From NCBI GenBank assembly GCA_030692515.1, contig JAUXZS010000020.1, positions 620,001-684,000 of the forward strand: 64,000 nucleotides of DNA. Reading direction: 5' to 3'. Origin of the DNA: Bacteroidota bacterium (GTDB taxonomy: Bacteria > Bacteroidota > Bacteroidia > B-17B0 > Aurantibacillaceae). The notes beneath the pieces were generated by a model that was not told the origin of the DNA, ran no database searches, and saw only the letters and a program-made list of their open reading frames with translations. Below are positions 9,697 to 18,695 of this stretch, one piece after another (positions within the stretch are counted from its first letter, which is position 1; every line of letters begins with the position of its first letter). The position numbers and the translations under genes were made by a program.

Positions 9697-11778
9697 ATGA
9701 GAATCTTAGTCTTTTATTGCTTTCTTACCCCTTTACTTTCTTTTTCAATTAATATTGATTCTTTAACCTCAGTCCTTAGAAAAGAAAAAGAAGTTGATAA
9801 AAAAATTGATTTATATTCAATAATTTGTGAGAATTCAGAAGGCACACAATTGCTAAGAATTGCAAAAGAATATTATGCATTTAGTAAAACTAATCGCTCA
9901 GAAAAAGGCGTTGCTCAAGCCTGTGACAACCTTGGATATTATTATCAAATAAATAAACCCGATTCGGCTATTTACTTTTATAAACAAGCACTTAGCTTTT
10001 ACGAAAAACAAAAAGACCCATTTCGCATTTCTACTTTTCATAATCAACTTGGTGTTTGTTATTTCACTAAAGGAGATCTAAATGCTGCGCTCGATCATTT
10101 TTTAAAATGCACTGAGTATACGGATAAAAAAAAGGGATTTGTTTTAAATAATATTGCACAAATATATGTTAAGCTAGGGCAATTAGATAAAGCCATGGCT
10201 ACTTATTCGCAATCTATCAATTATTTTAATTTAGAGGGAGATACCACAATGGCTGCGGCAATAAACCAAAATATTGGAATGATGTATTTAGAAAAATTTG
10301 AATATGATAAAGCCGAAAAATACCTATTAAGCGCGCTTAATAAAATTTCGCCACAACACTATTCGTACACGCAAGCATTAGCAAATTTAGGTCTAAATTA
10401 TTCATTAAAAGGAGAGCCCGAAAAAGGAAAAATTTATTTACTAAAAGCGGCTTCATTATTCAGAAAAGAAAATAACTTGCAAGGATTAGCATTTACACTT
10501 GCTAACTTAGGAACCACATATAGCCTTTTGGGGAAGGATTACGAGGCTTTAACGAATTGCATTGAAGGTTATGAATTAAGCAAAAAACTAGGCTTTCTTG
10601 AAAACATAGAAAAAACTTCGCGCATGCTTGCTCGCATTTATGAAAAAAAAGGAGACTACAAAAATTCATTAAAGTATACTAAAATCTATCATCAAAGTAA
10701 AGACTCTCTTGTTTCTGAAAAAATAGCAAACAAATTAAACGAATCAAATATAAAATATGAGACTACACTAAAGGATCTTGAATTAATTAAACAGGCTGAA
10801 AAAATAGGAAAAAGTGAAATAGTTATTCAAAAACAAAATGTTGAGGCAGAAAAAAAACAAAAATTTATTTTTATACTATCACTCTTTGGACTGTTTGTTT
10901 TTTCTTTCTCTATTTTTATTTTTAGAGCATACAAACAAAAGCAACAAGCAAACAAAGTTATAACTCAGCAAAAAAACGAGGTAGAAAAGCAAAAACAAAT
11001 AATTGAACAACAAAAAGAAATTGTTGAAGAGCATCAAAAAGAAATTCTTGATTCAATTCATTATGCAAAACGTATTCAAAATACACTACTAGCGCATCAA
11101 GATTTTGTAGATGAAAATTTACCACAAAATTTTATATTTTTTAACCCCAAGGATATAGTAAGTGGTGATTTTTATTGGGCTGCAAAAAAAGGAGACAAGT
11201 TTTACATTGCCGCTTGCGATAGTACCGGCCATGGAGTTCCGGGAGCATTTATGAGCTTATTAAATATCGGATTCCTATCTGAGGCCATAAATGAAAAAGG
11301 AATTGAAAAACCAAATGAGGTTTTAAATTTTGTAAGAGAGCGTCTAATTGCCAACATAAGTAAAGAGGGGCAACAAGATGGTTTTGATGGCGTTTTAGTT
11401 TGCTTTGATAATAAGAACAAACAAATAACCTATAGCGCAGCAAATAACTCACCTCTCTTGATCCAAAATAATTTAATTATTAACTTAGAAGGAGATAGGA
11501 TGCCGGTTGGAATTGGAGAAAGAAAAGAAGATTTTAAATTATACACTATTAATGCCAACCCCGGCGATACGCTTTACTTATACACAGATGGTTACGCAGA
11601 TCAATTTGGCGGACCAAAAGGGAAAAAATTTAAATATAAACCATTGAACGAATTATTACTGCAAAATAATAGTCAACCTTTGCATGAACAAAAAAATAAA
11701 TTGAAAATAAATTTCGAGAATTGGAAAGGAACTCTTGAACAGGTTGACGATGTTTGCGTAATTGGAATTAAAATCTAA
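9697..11778 (+). CDS. TPR-repeat sensor with SpoIIE-type PP2C phosphatase output
   Basis: 693 residues. A signal peptide (MRILVFYCFLTPLLSFS) is followed by about seven tetratricopeptide repeats (roughly residues 60-340), a membrane helix (about 388-411, FIFILSLFGLFVFSFSIFIF), a coiled coil rich in K, Q and E (412-450), the linker ILDSIHYAKRIQNTLL and a SpoIIE/PP2C domain (about 480-693). Metal-binding motifs are intact: KDIVSGDFYWA, CDSTGHGVPGAFMS, YTDGYADQFGG, EQVDDVCVIG. The linker and phosphatase are clearly homologous to those of the 1171-residue sensor on the other side of the divergent spacer, while the sensor part differs. The stop codon overlaps the stop of the convergent DUF3820 gene by 4 bases. 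Confidence 0.9.
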   Translation: MRILVFYCFLTPLLSFSINIDSLTSVLRKEKEVDKKIDLYSIICENSEGTQLLRIAKEYYAFSKTNRSEKGVAQACDNLGYYYQINKPDSAIYFYKQALSFYEKQKDPFRISTFHNQLGVCYFTKGDLNAALDHFLKCTEYTDKKKGFVLNNIAQIYVKLGQLDKAMATYSQSINYFNLEGDTTMAAAINQNIGMMYLEKFEYDKAEKYLLSALNKISPQHYSYTQALANLGLNYSLKGEPEKGKIYLLKAASLFRKENNLQGLAFTLANLGTTYSLLGKDYEALTNCIEGYELSKKLGFLENIEKTSRMLARIYEKKGDYKNSLKYTKIYHQSKDSLVSEKIANKLNESNIKYETTLKDLELIKQAEKIGKSEIVIQKQNVEAEKKQKFIFILSLFGLFVFSFSIFIFRAYKQKQQANKVITQQKNEVEKQKQIIEQQKEIVEEHQKEILDSIHYAKRIQNTLLAHQDFVDENLPQNFIFFNPKDIVSGDFYWAAKKGDKFYIAACDSTGHGVPGAFMSLLNIGFLSEAINEKGIEKPNEVLNFVRERLIANISKEGQQDGFDGVLVCFDNKNKQITYSAANNSPLLIQNNLIINLEGDRMPVGIGERKEDFKLYTINANPGDTLYLYTDGYADQFGGPKGKKFKYKPLNELLLQNNSQPLHEQKNKLKINFENWKGTLEQVDDVCVIGIKI

Positions 11779-12014
11779 GCGTTTTTATGTTGCTCTCTTT
11801 TTATTTGTTCCAACAAAAATTCAAGTCCGTTTAACTTTATTTCGTAAAGCGTATTTAAAAGCATCCCTAATTTTCCATCCGGAAAACCTTTGCGGTTAAA
11901 CCATTCTAAATACTCAACAGGTAATTTATAAAGTATTATGCCTTTGTACTTACCATAAGGCATTTGCATATTTACAAGGTCAATTAATAATTGTGGATTA
12001 GCCTGCTCTATCAT
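11775..12014 (-). CDS. DUF3820 family protein, 79 aa
   Basis: Contains the family signature MPYGKYKGIILYKLPVEYLEW followed by FPDGKLGMLLNTLYEIK, typical of the small DUF3820 proteins (Pfam name 'putative quorum-sensing-regulated virulence factor'). It has no signal peptide or membrane helix and is probably cytoplasmic. The biochemical role of the family is not known to me. It starts 1 base after the stop of the upstream 159-residue gene, so the two form an operon. A broken copy of its C-terminus lies near 9.4 kb. Confidence 0.88.
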   Translation of the reverse strand: MIEQANPQLLIDLVNMQMPYGKYKGIILYKLPVEYLEWFNRKGFPDGKLGMLLNTLYEIKLNGLEFLLEQIKREQHKNA

Positions 12015-12015
12015 T

Positions 12016-12495
12016 TTAATTAATAATTTTTTCGATATCCACTAAAAAATCATTTTGTAAATCGGGGTGTAGGGTGTTTATTAAAGTATTAATTTTTTTT
12101 AATTGCTGTTCCATTAAATTAACTAACATCTGACTTTTATGATAAGGTATGCCGGAGTTTTTTAATTTCAAACAAAAGTAAATATACATTTCAGCAGAAA
12201 GACCTTTATCATCAATGTACTTAGTATACTTTGTAATTATTCGCAGTAATTTACGCAAACTCTTTTTTACATAATATAGATTCGATTGTGATTTTAAAAT
12301 TTCAAAATGTTCATTTATCTCTTCTTTTACTCCCTTAATAAATTCTAATTTATCATGCGCATCAAATAATAAATATCCTAAATATTCTTTATTATCTTTT
12401 TTATATTTAGCAAGAGCAATACATAAATCCAACAACTCTTTTGGTGGTAAGTGTTCTAATTCTTTTTTTATGTCGCTTAAGGCAGCAGCTTTCAT
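12016..12495 (-). CDS. Hypothetical cytoplasmic helical protein, 159 aa
   Basis: An all-helical, charged protein without signal peptide. It begins MKAAALSDIKKELEHLPPKELLDLCIALAKYKKDNKEYLGYLLFDA, a pattern recurring in unnamed Bacteroidota proteins. Helices heavy in Leu and Lys continue to the end (KSLRKLLRIITKYTKYI). I do not recognise a domain name. It lies directly upstream of the DUF3820 gene (1-base gap) and downstream of a strong terminator, so it must have its own promoter within a short spacer. A shared function with the DUF3820 protein is likely but unknown. Confidence 0.78.
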   Translation of the reverse strand: MKAAALSDIKKELEHLPPKELLDLCIALAKYKKDNKEYLGYLLFDAHDKLEFIKGVKEEINEHFEILKSQSNLYYVKKSLRKLLRIITKYTKYIDDKGLSAEMYIYFCLKLKNSGIPYHKSQMLVNLMEQQLKKINTLINTLHPDLQNDFLVDIEKIIN

Positions 12496-12521
12496 TTTAG
12501 ATTTTTGATATTGCAGAAAAT

Positions 12522-12552
12522 AAAAAACCCTTCCTGTTTACTAGGAAGGGTT
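12522..12552 (-). terminator. Rho-independent terminator after the DoxX-like gene
   Basis: A perfect 10-base-pair stem (AACCCTTCCT / AGGAAGGGTT) with a 7-base loop is followed, on the minus strand, by TTTTTTATTTT. It ends the transcript of the BT_3928-type gene just upstream and separates it from the 159-residue gene. Confidence 0.9.
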
Positions 12553-12558
12553 ACATTT

Positions 12559-13890
12559 TTACTTCATATGTTTTTGCTTTACATCGCTAAACGAAGGGAA
12601 GTTGTTATGATGCCAATTAGCAATTACAACTCCATCTTTAATTAGCATTAAACCCGGATTACTACGAATCATTGTTTTTAAAACAATTCCATCAACAGTA
12701 GCAAAATCGTATAGTGCATTATGTTTGTGTTTAAACTCATCAACATCGTTTGGTCCGCTTGCCGTTAATGCAATAAATTTAAATTTTTCTTGCGTCGCTA
12801 ATTTATAAAAATCGCTTATTTCAGCTATTAGACTTGGATCATCTTCTGTTTTTTTAAGATCGTAAACTACTAACCAAAAACTGTAATTTTTGTCATTCAA
12901 AAGAGAATCTGTAATTGGCACACCATCACTATTATTCACAGTAAAATCAGTAATCTTTGGCGGGTTTATTGCCTCTTGTATAACCGCATTTTCTGTAGCC
13001 ACCCATTTCCAAGTAACCGTATCTTGCCAAGGATAATTTTTTAAATCAAATTCCTTAACGGTATGGTCTTTTAAATTTTCATATTTAAATCGCGTTTCAT
13101 ATTTAGCAGGTTCATAATCGTCGCCGGCCTTCATGTTTTCTTTGATGTTTGCGCCCGGATGATAGGCTCTAAAATCCAGTGGCGGTAAGTTTCTATATGC
13201 ATAAATTGGAAATCCTAAAGAAAAAACTACACCAATTAAAAATAAAGTACTAATTATCATTGGCGCAAACAATTCATTAATATGACTTCTACCGGCAAAT
13301 AAAACTGTAATTAAAATCATGAGGGCAATATCTTTCCAGAAACTTTCCCAAGGTTTAAGTTGAAGAAAATCTCCGAAACAACCACAATGTGTTACCTTAT
13401 TAAAACAAGCAGAATAAAAAGTTAAGAAGGTAAAAAATGCAATTTGAGCAAATAATAACCATAAGGTTAATTTGGTTCTAAAGCCAATTAACAACATTAC
13501 ACCCAAAATAATTTCGCTGGCACAAATAATAATTGCTAGTGGTAAAGCGATGTGAGCAAACCATTCAAAGAAAGCAAAACCAGTGTCGTTTTTAAAAACT
13601 TCAAAATACTCTTGTAATTTATACGAAAAACCTAATGGATCGTTTGCCTTAATAAATCCCGAAAAAATAAATAATCCTCCAACTAAAAACCTGGCAATAT
13701 GAGTTACCATTGGTAATTTAGCAATATAACCGGCGCCATTAATTAAAACTAATTGTATTAATAATAATATAGCTAAAGTTGTTTTACTAAAACTATCATT
13801 AAAACAAGGTGGGCAAATAAAATAAATTATTGCAGCTAAGGCAGTCGACCAAATAAAACGAAATACATTTGAGGCGAAAAATTTTTTCAT
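12559..13890 (-). CDS. BT_3928-type protein: DoxX/MauE-like membrane domain plus thioredoxin-like end
   Basis: 443 residues. About eight membrane helices fill residues 10-235; within them, GGLFIFSGFIKANDPLGFSYKL is the DoxX-like opening and FNKVTHCGCFGDFLQLKPW matches the CGCFGD loop of MauE/redox-associated membrane proteins. The soluble C-terminal third (from about 310, YSFWLVVYDLKKTEDD, ending in GLMLIKDGVVIANWHHN) resembles a thioredoxin fold but has no CxxC pair, so it is not expected to be redox-active itself. Homologues in Bacteroidota stand next to DUF1599 and folP genes, as here. Role unknown, perhaps in envelope redox or quinone chemistry. Confidence 0.85.
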   Translation of the reverse strand: MKKFFASNVFRFIWSTALAAIIYFICPPCFNDSFSKTTLAILLLIQLVLINGAGYIAKLPMVTHIARFLVGGLFIFSGFIKANDPLGFSYKLQEYFEVFKNDTGFAFFEWFAHIALPLAIIICASEIILGVMLLIGFRTKLTLWLLFAQIAFFTFLTFYSACFNKVTHCGCFGDFLQLKPWESFWKDIALMILITVLFAGRSHINELFAPMIISTLFLIGVVFSLGFPIYAYRNLPPLDFRAYHPGANIKENMKAGDDYEPAKYETRFKYENLKDHTVKEFDLKNYPWQDTVTWKWVATENAVIQEAINPPKITDFTVNNSDGVPITDSLLNDKNYSFWLVVYDLKKTEDDPSLIAEISDFYKLATQEKFKFIALTASGPNDVDEFKHKHNALYDFATVDGIVLKTMIRSNPGLMLIKDGVVIANWHHNNFPSFSDVKQKHMK

Positions 13891-13971
13891 ACTTATAAAT
13901 TTATGTTTTAAAGGTATTTAGTAAAGGTTTTATAAAAATTAAATTAAATATTTTTAACAAAAGAAAAATAA

Positions 13972-14517
13972 TTAAACGGGCTCATGCTCAATTTTAATCA
14001 AAGCAAAAACAGAATAATTAATCATGTCCATGTAATTGGCATCAACGCCTTCGCTAATAATAGTTTTACCCATATTATCTTCAATTTGCTTTACTCTAAA
14101 CACTTTCATTAAAATTAAATCTGTTAAAGAACTTAATCGCATATCGCGCCATGCTTCGCCATAATCATGGTTTTTATCTTCCATTAACTGCTTAGTTTGC
14201 TTGGCATTTTTTTCGTACAAATTGGCAACCTCATCATAAGGAACATCAACCCTACTATCACCTGCTAAATCAAGTTGTATGAGGGCAATAATACAATAGT
14301 TTATAATCCCTATATATTCGCCTTTAATATCATCCACTATTTTTTGAGTTCCTTTTTCTTCAATACTTTTTATTCGTTGGGCCTTAATAAAAATTTGGTC
14401 GGTTAAAGAGGTTGGTCGTAAATTGCGCCAAGCAGTGCCATAGTCTTTCATCTTCTTTAAAAAGATATCTTTGCACTGAGAAATTGCTGCGTCGTATTGT
14501 TTAGATGTAGTTTGCAT
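13972..14517 (-). CDS. DUF1599 protein with two tandem repeats of the domain
   Basis: 181 residues made of two homologous halves. Half one has KMKDYGTAWRNLRPTSLTD...INYCIIALIQL and half two NHDYGEAWRDMRLSSLTD...INYSVFALIKI. DUF1599 is linked in databases to nucleotide metabolism or modification, with an all-alpha fold like that of nucleotide pyrophosphohydrolases; the substrate is unknown. The shared conserved residues are the DYG-AWR-R-SLTD block and the INY block. It diverges from folP with only 6 bases between the two start codons, a neighbourhood conserved in this phylum. A role connected with folate or nucleotide pools is an inference from context. Confidence 0.88.
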   Translation of the reverse strand: MQTTSKQYDAAISQCKDIFLKKMKDYGTAWRNLRPTSLTDQIFIKAQRIKSIEEKGTQKIVDDIKGEYIGIINYCIIALIQLDLAGDSRVDVPYDEVANLYEKNAKQTKQLMEDKNHDYGEAWRDMRLSSLTDLILMKVFRVKQIEDNMGKTIISEGVDANYMDMINYSVFALIKIEHEPV

Positions 14518-14523
14518 AAAAAA

Positions 14524-15375
14524 ATGATGACTAAAAATAGCGAAATTAAACCAATTGAATACACTTGCAATGGCAAATCATTAACATTTATTAAACCTTT
14601 GGTTATGGCCATTGTAAACATTACTCCCGATAGTTTTTACGATGGTGGCAAATACAGCAATTTGGATGATGTTTTAAGGGATATTGAAGAAAAAATAGCC
14701 CAAGGAGCTGATATTATTGATGTAGGCGCCGCTTCTTCTCGCCCAAACTCTAAAGTAATTACCAAGGAGGAAGAATGGCAACGCCTGACGCTTTATTTAC
14801 CAGAAATAAGAAAAAAATTCCCTAATGTCTTCATTAGTATTGATACTTTTCATTCAGGTATAGCTAAAAAAAGTGCTGAAATGGGTGTAGATATTATTAA
14901 CGATATAAGTGGGGGGAATCTTGATGAAAACATGTTTGATACAGTGGCCAAATTAAATTTACCCTACATTTTAATGCATATACAAGGCACACCGCAAACT
15001 ATGCAAAAAAACCCTTTATATAACAATGTTGTTTTAGAGGTAAAGGATGAATTATCAAAAAAAATTGAACAACTGAAAAATTTAAATTTTAAAAAAATAA
15101 TAGTTGATGTAGGTTTTGGTTTTGGTAAAACACAAGAACACAACTATACACTCTTAAAAAACTTAACGGAATTTAATCACTATCCAATATTGGCGGGCTT
15201 TTCAAGAAAAAGCATGATTACAAAAATAATTGGTACTAATCCCGTAACTTCTTTAAACGGAACAACGGTTTTAAATACAATAGCTTTATTAAACGGCGCT
15301 TCTATTTTAAGAGTGCACGATGTAACTGAAGCAAAACAAGCTATTGATTTGATAGAATTTTATAAAAGTGTTTAA
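14524..15375 (+). CDS. folP: Dihydropteroate synthase
   Basis: 283 residues from the chosen ATG. Condenses p-aminobenzoate with dihydropterin pyrophosphate in folate synthesis; cytoplasmic TIM barrel. All family signatures are present: MAIVNITPDSFYDGG, DIIDVGAASSRP, FISIDTF, INDISGG, MHIQGTPQTMQ, DVGFGFGKT, LAGFSRKSMI and the closing RVHDV. A longer open frame starting 27 bases earlier would run into the divergent DUF1599 gene and add nine residues before the family's normal start, so the MMTKNSEIKP start was preferred (the next codon is also ATG). It is likely first gene of a plus-strand group with DUF4159, DUF5686 and TonB-like genes, though a 92-base gap follows. Confidence 0.97.
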   Translation: MMTKNSEIKPIEYTCNGKSLTFIKPLVMAIVNITPDSFYDGGKYSNLDDVLRDIEEKIAQGADIIDVGAASSRPNSKVITKEEEWQRLTLYLPEIRKKFPNVFISIDTFHSGIAKKSAEMGVDIINDISGGNLDENMFDTVAKLNLPYILMHIQGTPQTMQKNPLYNNVVLEVKDELSKKIEQLKNLNFKKIIVDVGFGFGKTQEHNYTLLKNLTEFNHYPILAGFSRKSMITKIIGTNPVTSLNGTTVLNTIALLNGASILRVHDVTEAKQAIDLIEFYKSV

Positions 15376-15467
15376 TAACAAATTTTAAATAAACTTTTAA
15401 AAACAATAAGCTCAAATTACACGAATTATCACTAATTTAATGCTTCAAAAAAATTAAATTTATTCAA

Positions 15468-16175
15468 ATGCAATTTCTCAAAAAAATAGTTTGTCTTTTT
15501 TTTATTTTATTTTTTTCAGAAGCAAAATCTGTTTTAAAAATTGGAGACTATTATGTTATTCCTCCCTACAGTTTTCAAATTGCAGTATTAAAATATAACG
15601 GCGGCGGCGATTGGTATGCCAATTTAGAAACCTCTGTTCCTAACCTTATTAAATTTTGTAACGATAACCTTAAAACAACTATTAATCCCGAACAAGCAAC
15701 TGTGGATGCGGGAAGTATCGAAATTTACAATTATCCCTTTGTGCATATGACCGGACATGGGAATGTTATATTCTCAAATCAAGAGGCCGAAAATTTAAGA
15801 AATTATTTAATTGCTGGTGGCTTTTTGCATGTGAGCGATAATTACGGTATGGATAAATTTATTAGACCTCAATTAAAAAAAGTATTTCCAGAATTAGACC
15901 TTGTTGAATTACCTTTCGCGCATCCTATTTATCATCAAAAATATGATTTCCCAAACGGCTTACCAAAAATTCATGAACACGAAAATGGTGCGCCAAAAGG
16001 TTACGGCTTAATTTATAAAGGACGAGTTGTTTGTTTTTATGATTTTGAATGCGACCTAGGGGATGGCTGGGAAAGTCCAGAAATACACAAAGACAGCGAA
16101 GATGCACGAATAAAGGCTTTTAAAATGGGTGCCAATTTAATATCATACGCTTTTTTAGGATTTGATAAAAAATAA
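15468..16175 (+). CDS. DUF4159 domain-containing secreted protein
   Basis: 235 residues with an N-terminal signal peptide (FLKKIVCLFFILFFSEAKS). The mature protein has the DUF4159 pattern: IAVLKYNGGGDWYA-like opening, FVHMTGHGNVIFS, then AGGFLHVSDNYGMDKFIRP and PFAHPIYHQKYDFPNG. The fold resembles glutamine-amidotransferase-like ThuA domains, but a catalytic nucleophile is not evident. The gene is followed after 3 bases by the DUF5686 gene, so the two are surely co-transcribed. Function unknown. Confidence 0.9.
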   Translation: MQFLKKIVCLFFILFFSEAKSVLKIGDYYVIPPYSFQIAVLKYNGGGDWYANLETSVPNLIKFCNDNLKTTINPEQATVDAGSIEIYNYPFVHMTGHGNVIFSNQEAENLRNYLIAGGFLHVSDNYGMDKFIRPQLKKVFPELDLVELPFAHPIYHQKYDFPNGLPKIHEHENGAPKGYGLIYKGRVVCFYDFECDLGDGWESPEIHKDSEDARIKAFKMGANLISYAFLGFDKK

Positions 16176-16178
16176 TTT

Positions 16179-18653
16179 ATGCTCAAACAAAAAAGTTATA
16201 AATTAAGTTTAGTTTTTATTTTATCTTTTTTTCTGCAAACGCTTTTTGCGCAACAATATACTTTATCTGGAAAAATTACAAGTAGTGGTGAGAATTTACC
16301 CTTTGCTACCATTTATTTAAAAGGAACAACCAAAGGTGTTACCAGCAATGATGATGGCAACTACTCAATAAAACTAGATAAAGGAAAATACACTGTTGTT
16401 TTTCAATATGTTGGATATTCCAAACAAGAAGTTATTGTTGATATCACAGAAAATAAAATTCTTAACATCAATTTAAAATCGGACGGAATTGCCTTACAAG
16501 AAATTATTGTAAAAGCAGGAGAAGACCCCGCCTACCCCATTATGCGAAAAGCTATTAAGAAAAGGAAACTATATTCTAATCAAGTAGAGGAATATTCTTG
16601 TCAATCTTATATAAAAGGCTTGCAGCGCTTAATTAATTTACCTGAACAATTTAAAAAACTAATTAAAATAACAAGCGGCGAAAAAGTTGACTCAAGCTTA
16701 TATGGTGTTATTTATTTAAGCGAAAGCGAAAGTAATTATTATTATAAAAAACCAAATAAGGAAAAAGAAATTATGTTTAGTAGCCGAGTTAGCGGCGAAA
16801 GTAAAAGTTTTAGCTTTAATCAACTTAGTCAAATGAAATTTAATTTTTATGAAAATCTAATTTCAATAAGAGGCATTAGCGATAGACCTTTTGTATCACC
16901 ACTAAATGCTAACGCTTTTTTATATTATAAATTTAGATTGCTTGGAACTATTAACGAGGACGGCAAAATATTTAATAAAATTCAAGTAATACCAAAACGC
17001 AAAACAGACCCTTGTTTTATGGGGATGATTTATATTCAAGAAAATTCGTGGCGACTTACAAGTGTTGATCTTAAATTAACCAAAGACAATAAACTTAATT
17101 TTGTAGACACCTTATCAATTAGACAACTTCACGCTCCTATTGCCGGCGATAGCATTTGGATGCCCATTAATCATAATTTTAGTTTCTATTTTAAATTTTT
17201 TGGTATTTCGGGAGATGGTTATTTTAATGCCACTGTAAAAAATTATAACCTGACACCAAATTTAGATGATAAATTTTTTAGCAACGAAATATTTGTTGTT
17301 GAAGATGGCGCCAATAAAAAAGATTCTAATTACTGGACATCAAATAGACCAGCACCTTTAACTTCAGAAGAAAATAAAGACTATAGAAAAAAAGATAGTA
17401 CCGAAAAAGTTCAAGATACAGATAGATATAAAGATTCGGTTGACAAAAAATCTAACAAATTGCGAGCGGCAGATATTTTTGTAGGATACACCTACAATAA
17501 AACAAAAGATAGAATTTCTGTTTCAATACCCGGCATAATAACCAATGGTATACAATACAACACCGTTGAAGGGGTTAATTTAATTTATAATTTTTCTGTA
17601 AATAAAGAATACGAAAACTTAAAAGCTCATCGTTTTAATGGAAAATTAAGATATGGCTTTAGTAATTATTTGTGGGGTGGCGAAGTTGGGTACAATTATT
17701 TTTACAATCCAAAAAAATTCTCGCGCATTGGAATTAAAGCAAAATCTATTATTGAACAATACAATCAACTCGACCCCATCTCTCCCTTAGTAAATTCAAT
17801 TTACACGCTTTTTAGAAACGAAAATTTCATGAAAGCCTTTAAAGAAACAGGTGTTGAAACTAGTTATTTTACCGAATTGACCAACGGAGTGTTTTTTTCA
17901 TCCTTAGTAAAGTATGTTGAACGAGATGCATTAAGAAATACGAGCGACCGTTTAATAATAGATGATAAAACAAAATTATTTTCGAGCAACGACCCACGCA
18001 ATGATTTTAACCACGATTCGTTATTTAAAACTAACAATGCATTTACGGGTGAAATAACATTCTCGTTTCGCTTCAAACAAAAATATGTAAGCCTGCCCAA
18101 CCAAAAAATTGTTACAGGAACAAAATATCCAAAATTAAGTGTAACGTATAAAAAAGCTTTTCCGGTATTAAATACCACTGCCGATTATGATTTGGCAAGC
18201 GCCATGATTTATGATGAAATAAATTTAGGATTATTTGGTCGCTTAGGAATACGCTTAAAAGGTGGTGGTTTTGTAAACACCAAAAAATTATTGTTTATGG
18301 ATTTTAAATATTTTTTAGGGAACCAAACCATCTTTAATACCAATGATTATTTAAGCAGCTTTAGATTATTACCCTATTATACTTTTAGCGCCGATAAATG
18401 GTTTACAGAAGCCCATGCCGAACATCATTTTAATGGCTTTATTATTAATAAAATTCCAATATTAAAAAAATTAAAATTTCAAGAGGTAGTTGGTGCACAT
18501 TTGTTAATGAGCAATAAATTAAAACAGTATTATGAAATAAATTTTGGTTTAGAAAATATATTTAATGTATTACGAGTTGATTATGTACTTGGCTACGGAA
18601 TTAATAATAAAGTAAATTCTGGCTTTACGATAGGCATAAATACAAAGTTGTAA
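16179..18653 (+). CDS. DUF5686 family outer-membrane protein with carboxypeptidase-regulatory-like N-domain
   Basis: 824 residues. A signal peptide ends at LQTLFAQ. Residues about 25-110 form the CarboxypepD_reg-like beta sandwich (YTLSGKITSSGENLPFATI, GVTSNDDGNYSI) typical of TonB-dependent receptors and their relatives. The remaining 700 residues match DUF5686 (LQEIIVKAGEDPAYPIMRKAI, then long beta-strand repeats ending in VLGYGINNKVNSGFTIG), and should form an outer-membrane beta barrel. There is no plug domain. It overlaps neither neighbour and follows DUF4159 by 3 bases. Transported substrate and partner are unknown. Confidence 0.92.
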   Translation: MLKQKSYKLSLVFILSFFLQTLFAQQYTLSGKITSSGENLPFATIYLKGTTKGVTSNDDGNYSIKLDKGKYTVVFQYVGYSKQEVIVDITENKILNINLKSDGIALQEIIVKAGEDPAYPIMRKAIKKRKLYSNQVEEYSCQSYIKGLQRLINLPEQFKKLIKITSGEKVDSSLYGVIYLSESESNYYYKKPNKEKEIMFSSRVSGESKSFSFNQLSQMKFNFYENLISIRGISDRPFVSPLNANAFLYYKFRLLGTINEDGKIFNKIQVIPKRKTDPCFMGMIYIQENSWRLTSVDLKLTKDNKLNFVDTLSIRQLHAPIAGDSIWMPINHNFSFYFKFFGISGDGYFNATVKNYNLTPNLDDKFFSNEIFVVEDGANKKDSNYWTSNRPAPLTSEENKDYRKKDSTEKVQDTDRYKDSVDKKSNKLRAADIFVGYTYNKTKDRISVSIPGIITNGIQYNTVEGVNLIYNFSVNKEYENLKAHRFNGKLRYGFSNYLWGGEVGYNYFYNPKKFSRIGIKAKSIIEQYNQLDPISPLVNSIYTLFRNENFMKAFKETGVETSYFTELTNGVFFSSLVKYVERDALRNTSDRLIIDDKTKLFSSNDPRNDFNHDSLFKTNNAFTGEITFSFRFKQKYVSLPNQKIVTGTKYPKLSVTYKKAFPVLNTTADYDLASAMIYDEINLGLFGRLGIRLKGGGFVNTKKLLFMDFKYFLGNQTIFNTNDYLSSFRLLPYYTFSADKWFTEAHAEHHFNGFIINKIPILKKLKFQEVVGAHLLMSNKLKQYYEINFGLENIFNVLRVDYVLGYGINNKVNSGFTIGINTKL

Positions 18654-18695
18654 AAGCCTTTTTTTTAGTTTAGAAATTTTAAATTATCTTTAAGT

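Noticed and set aside
14497-14523. Longer folP start
   Set aside because: It would overlap the divergent DUF1599 coding region and add nine residues not found in the family; the double ATG at 14524/14527 fits better.
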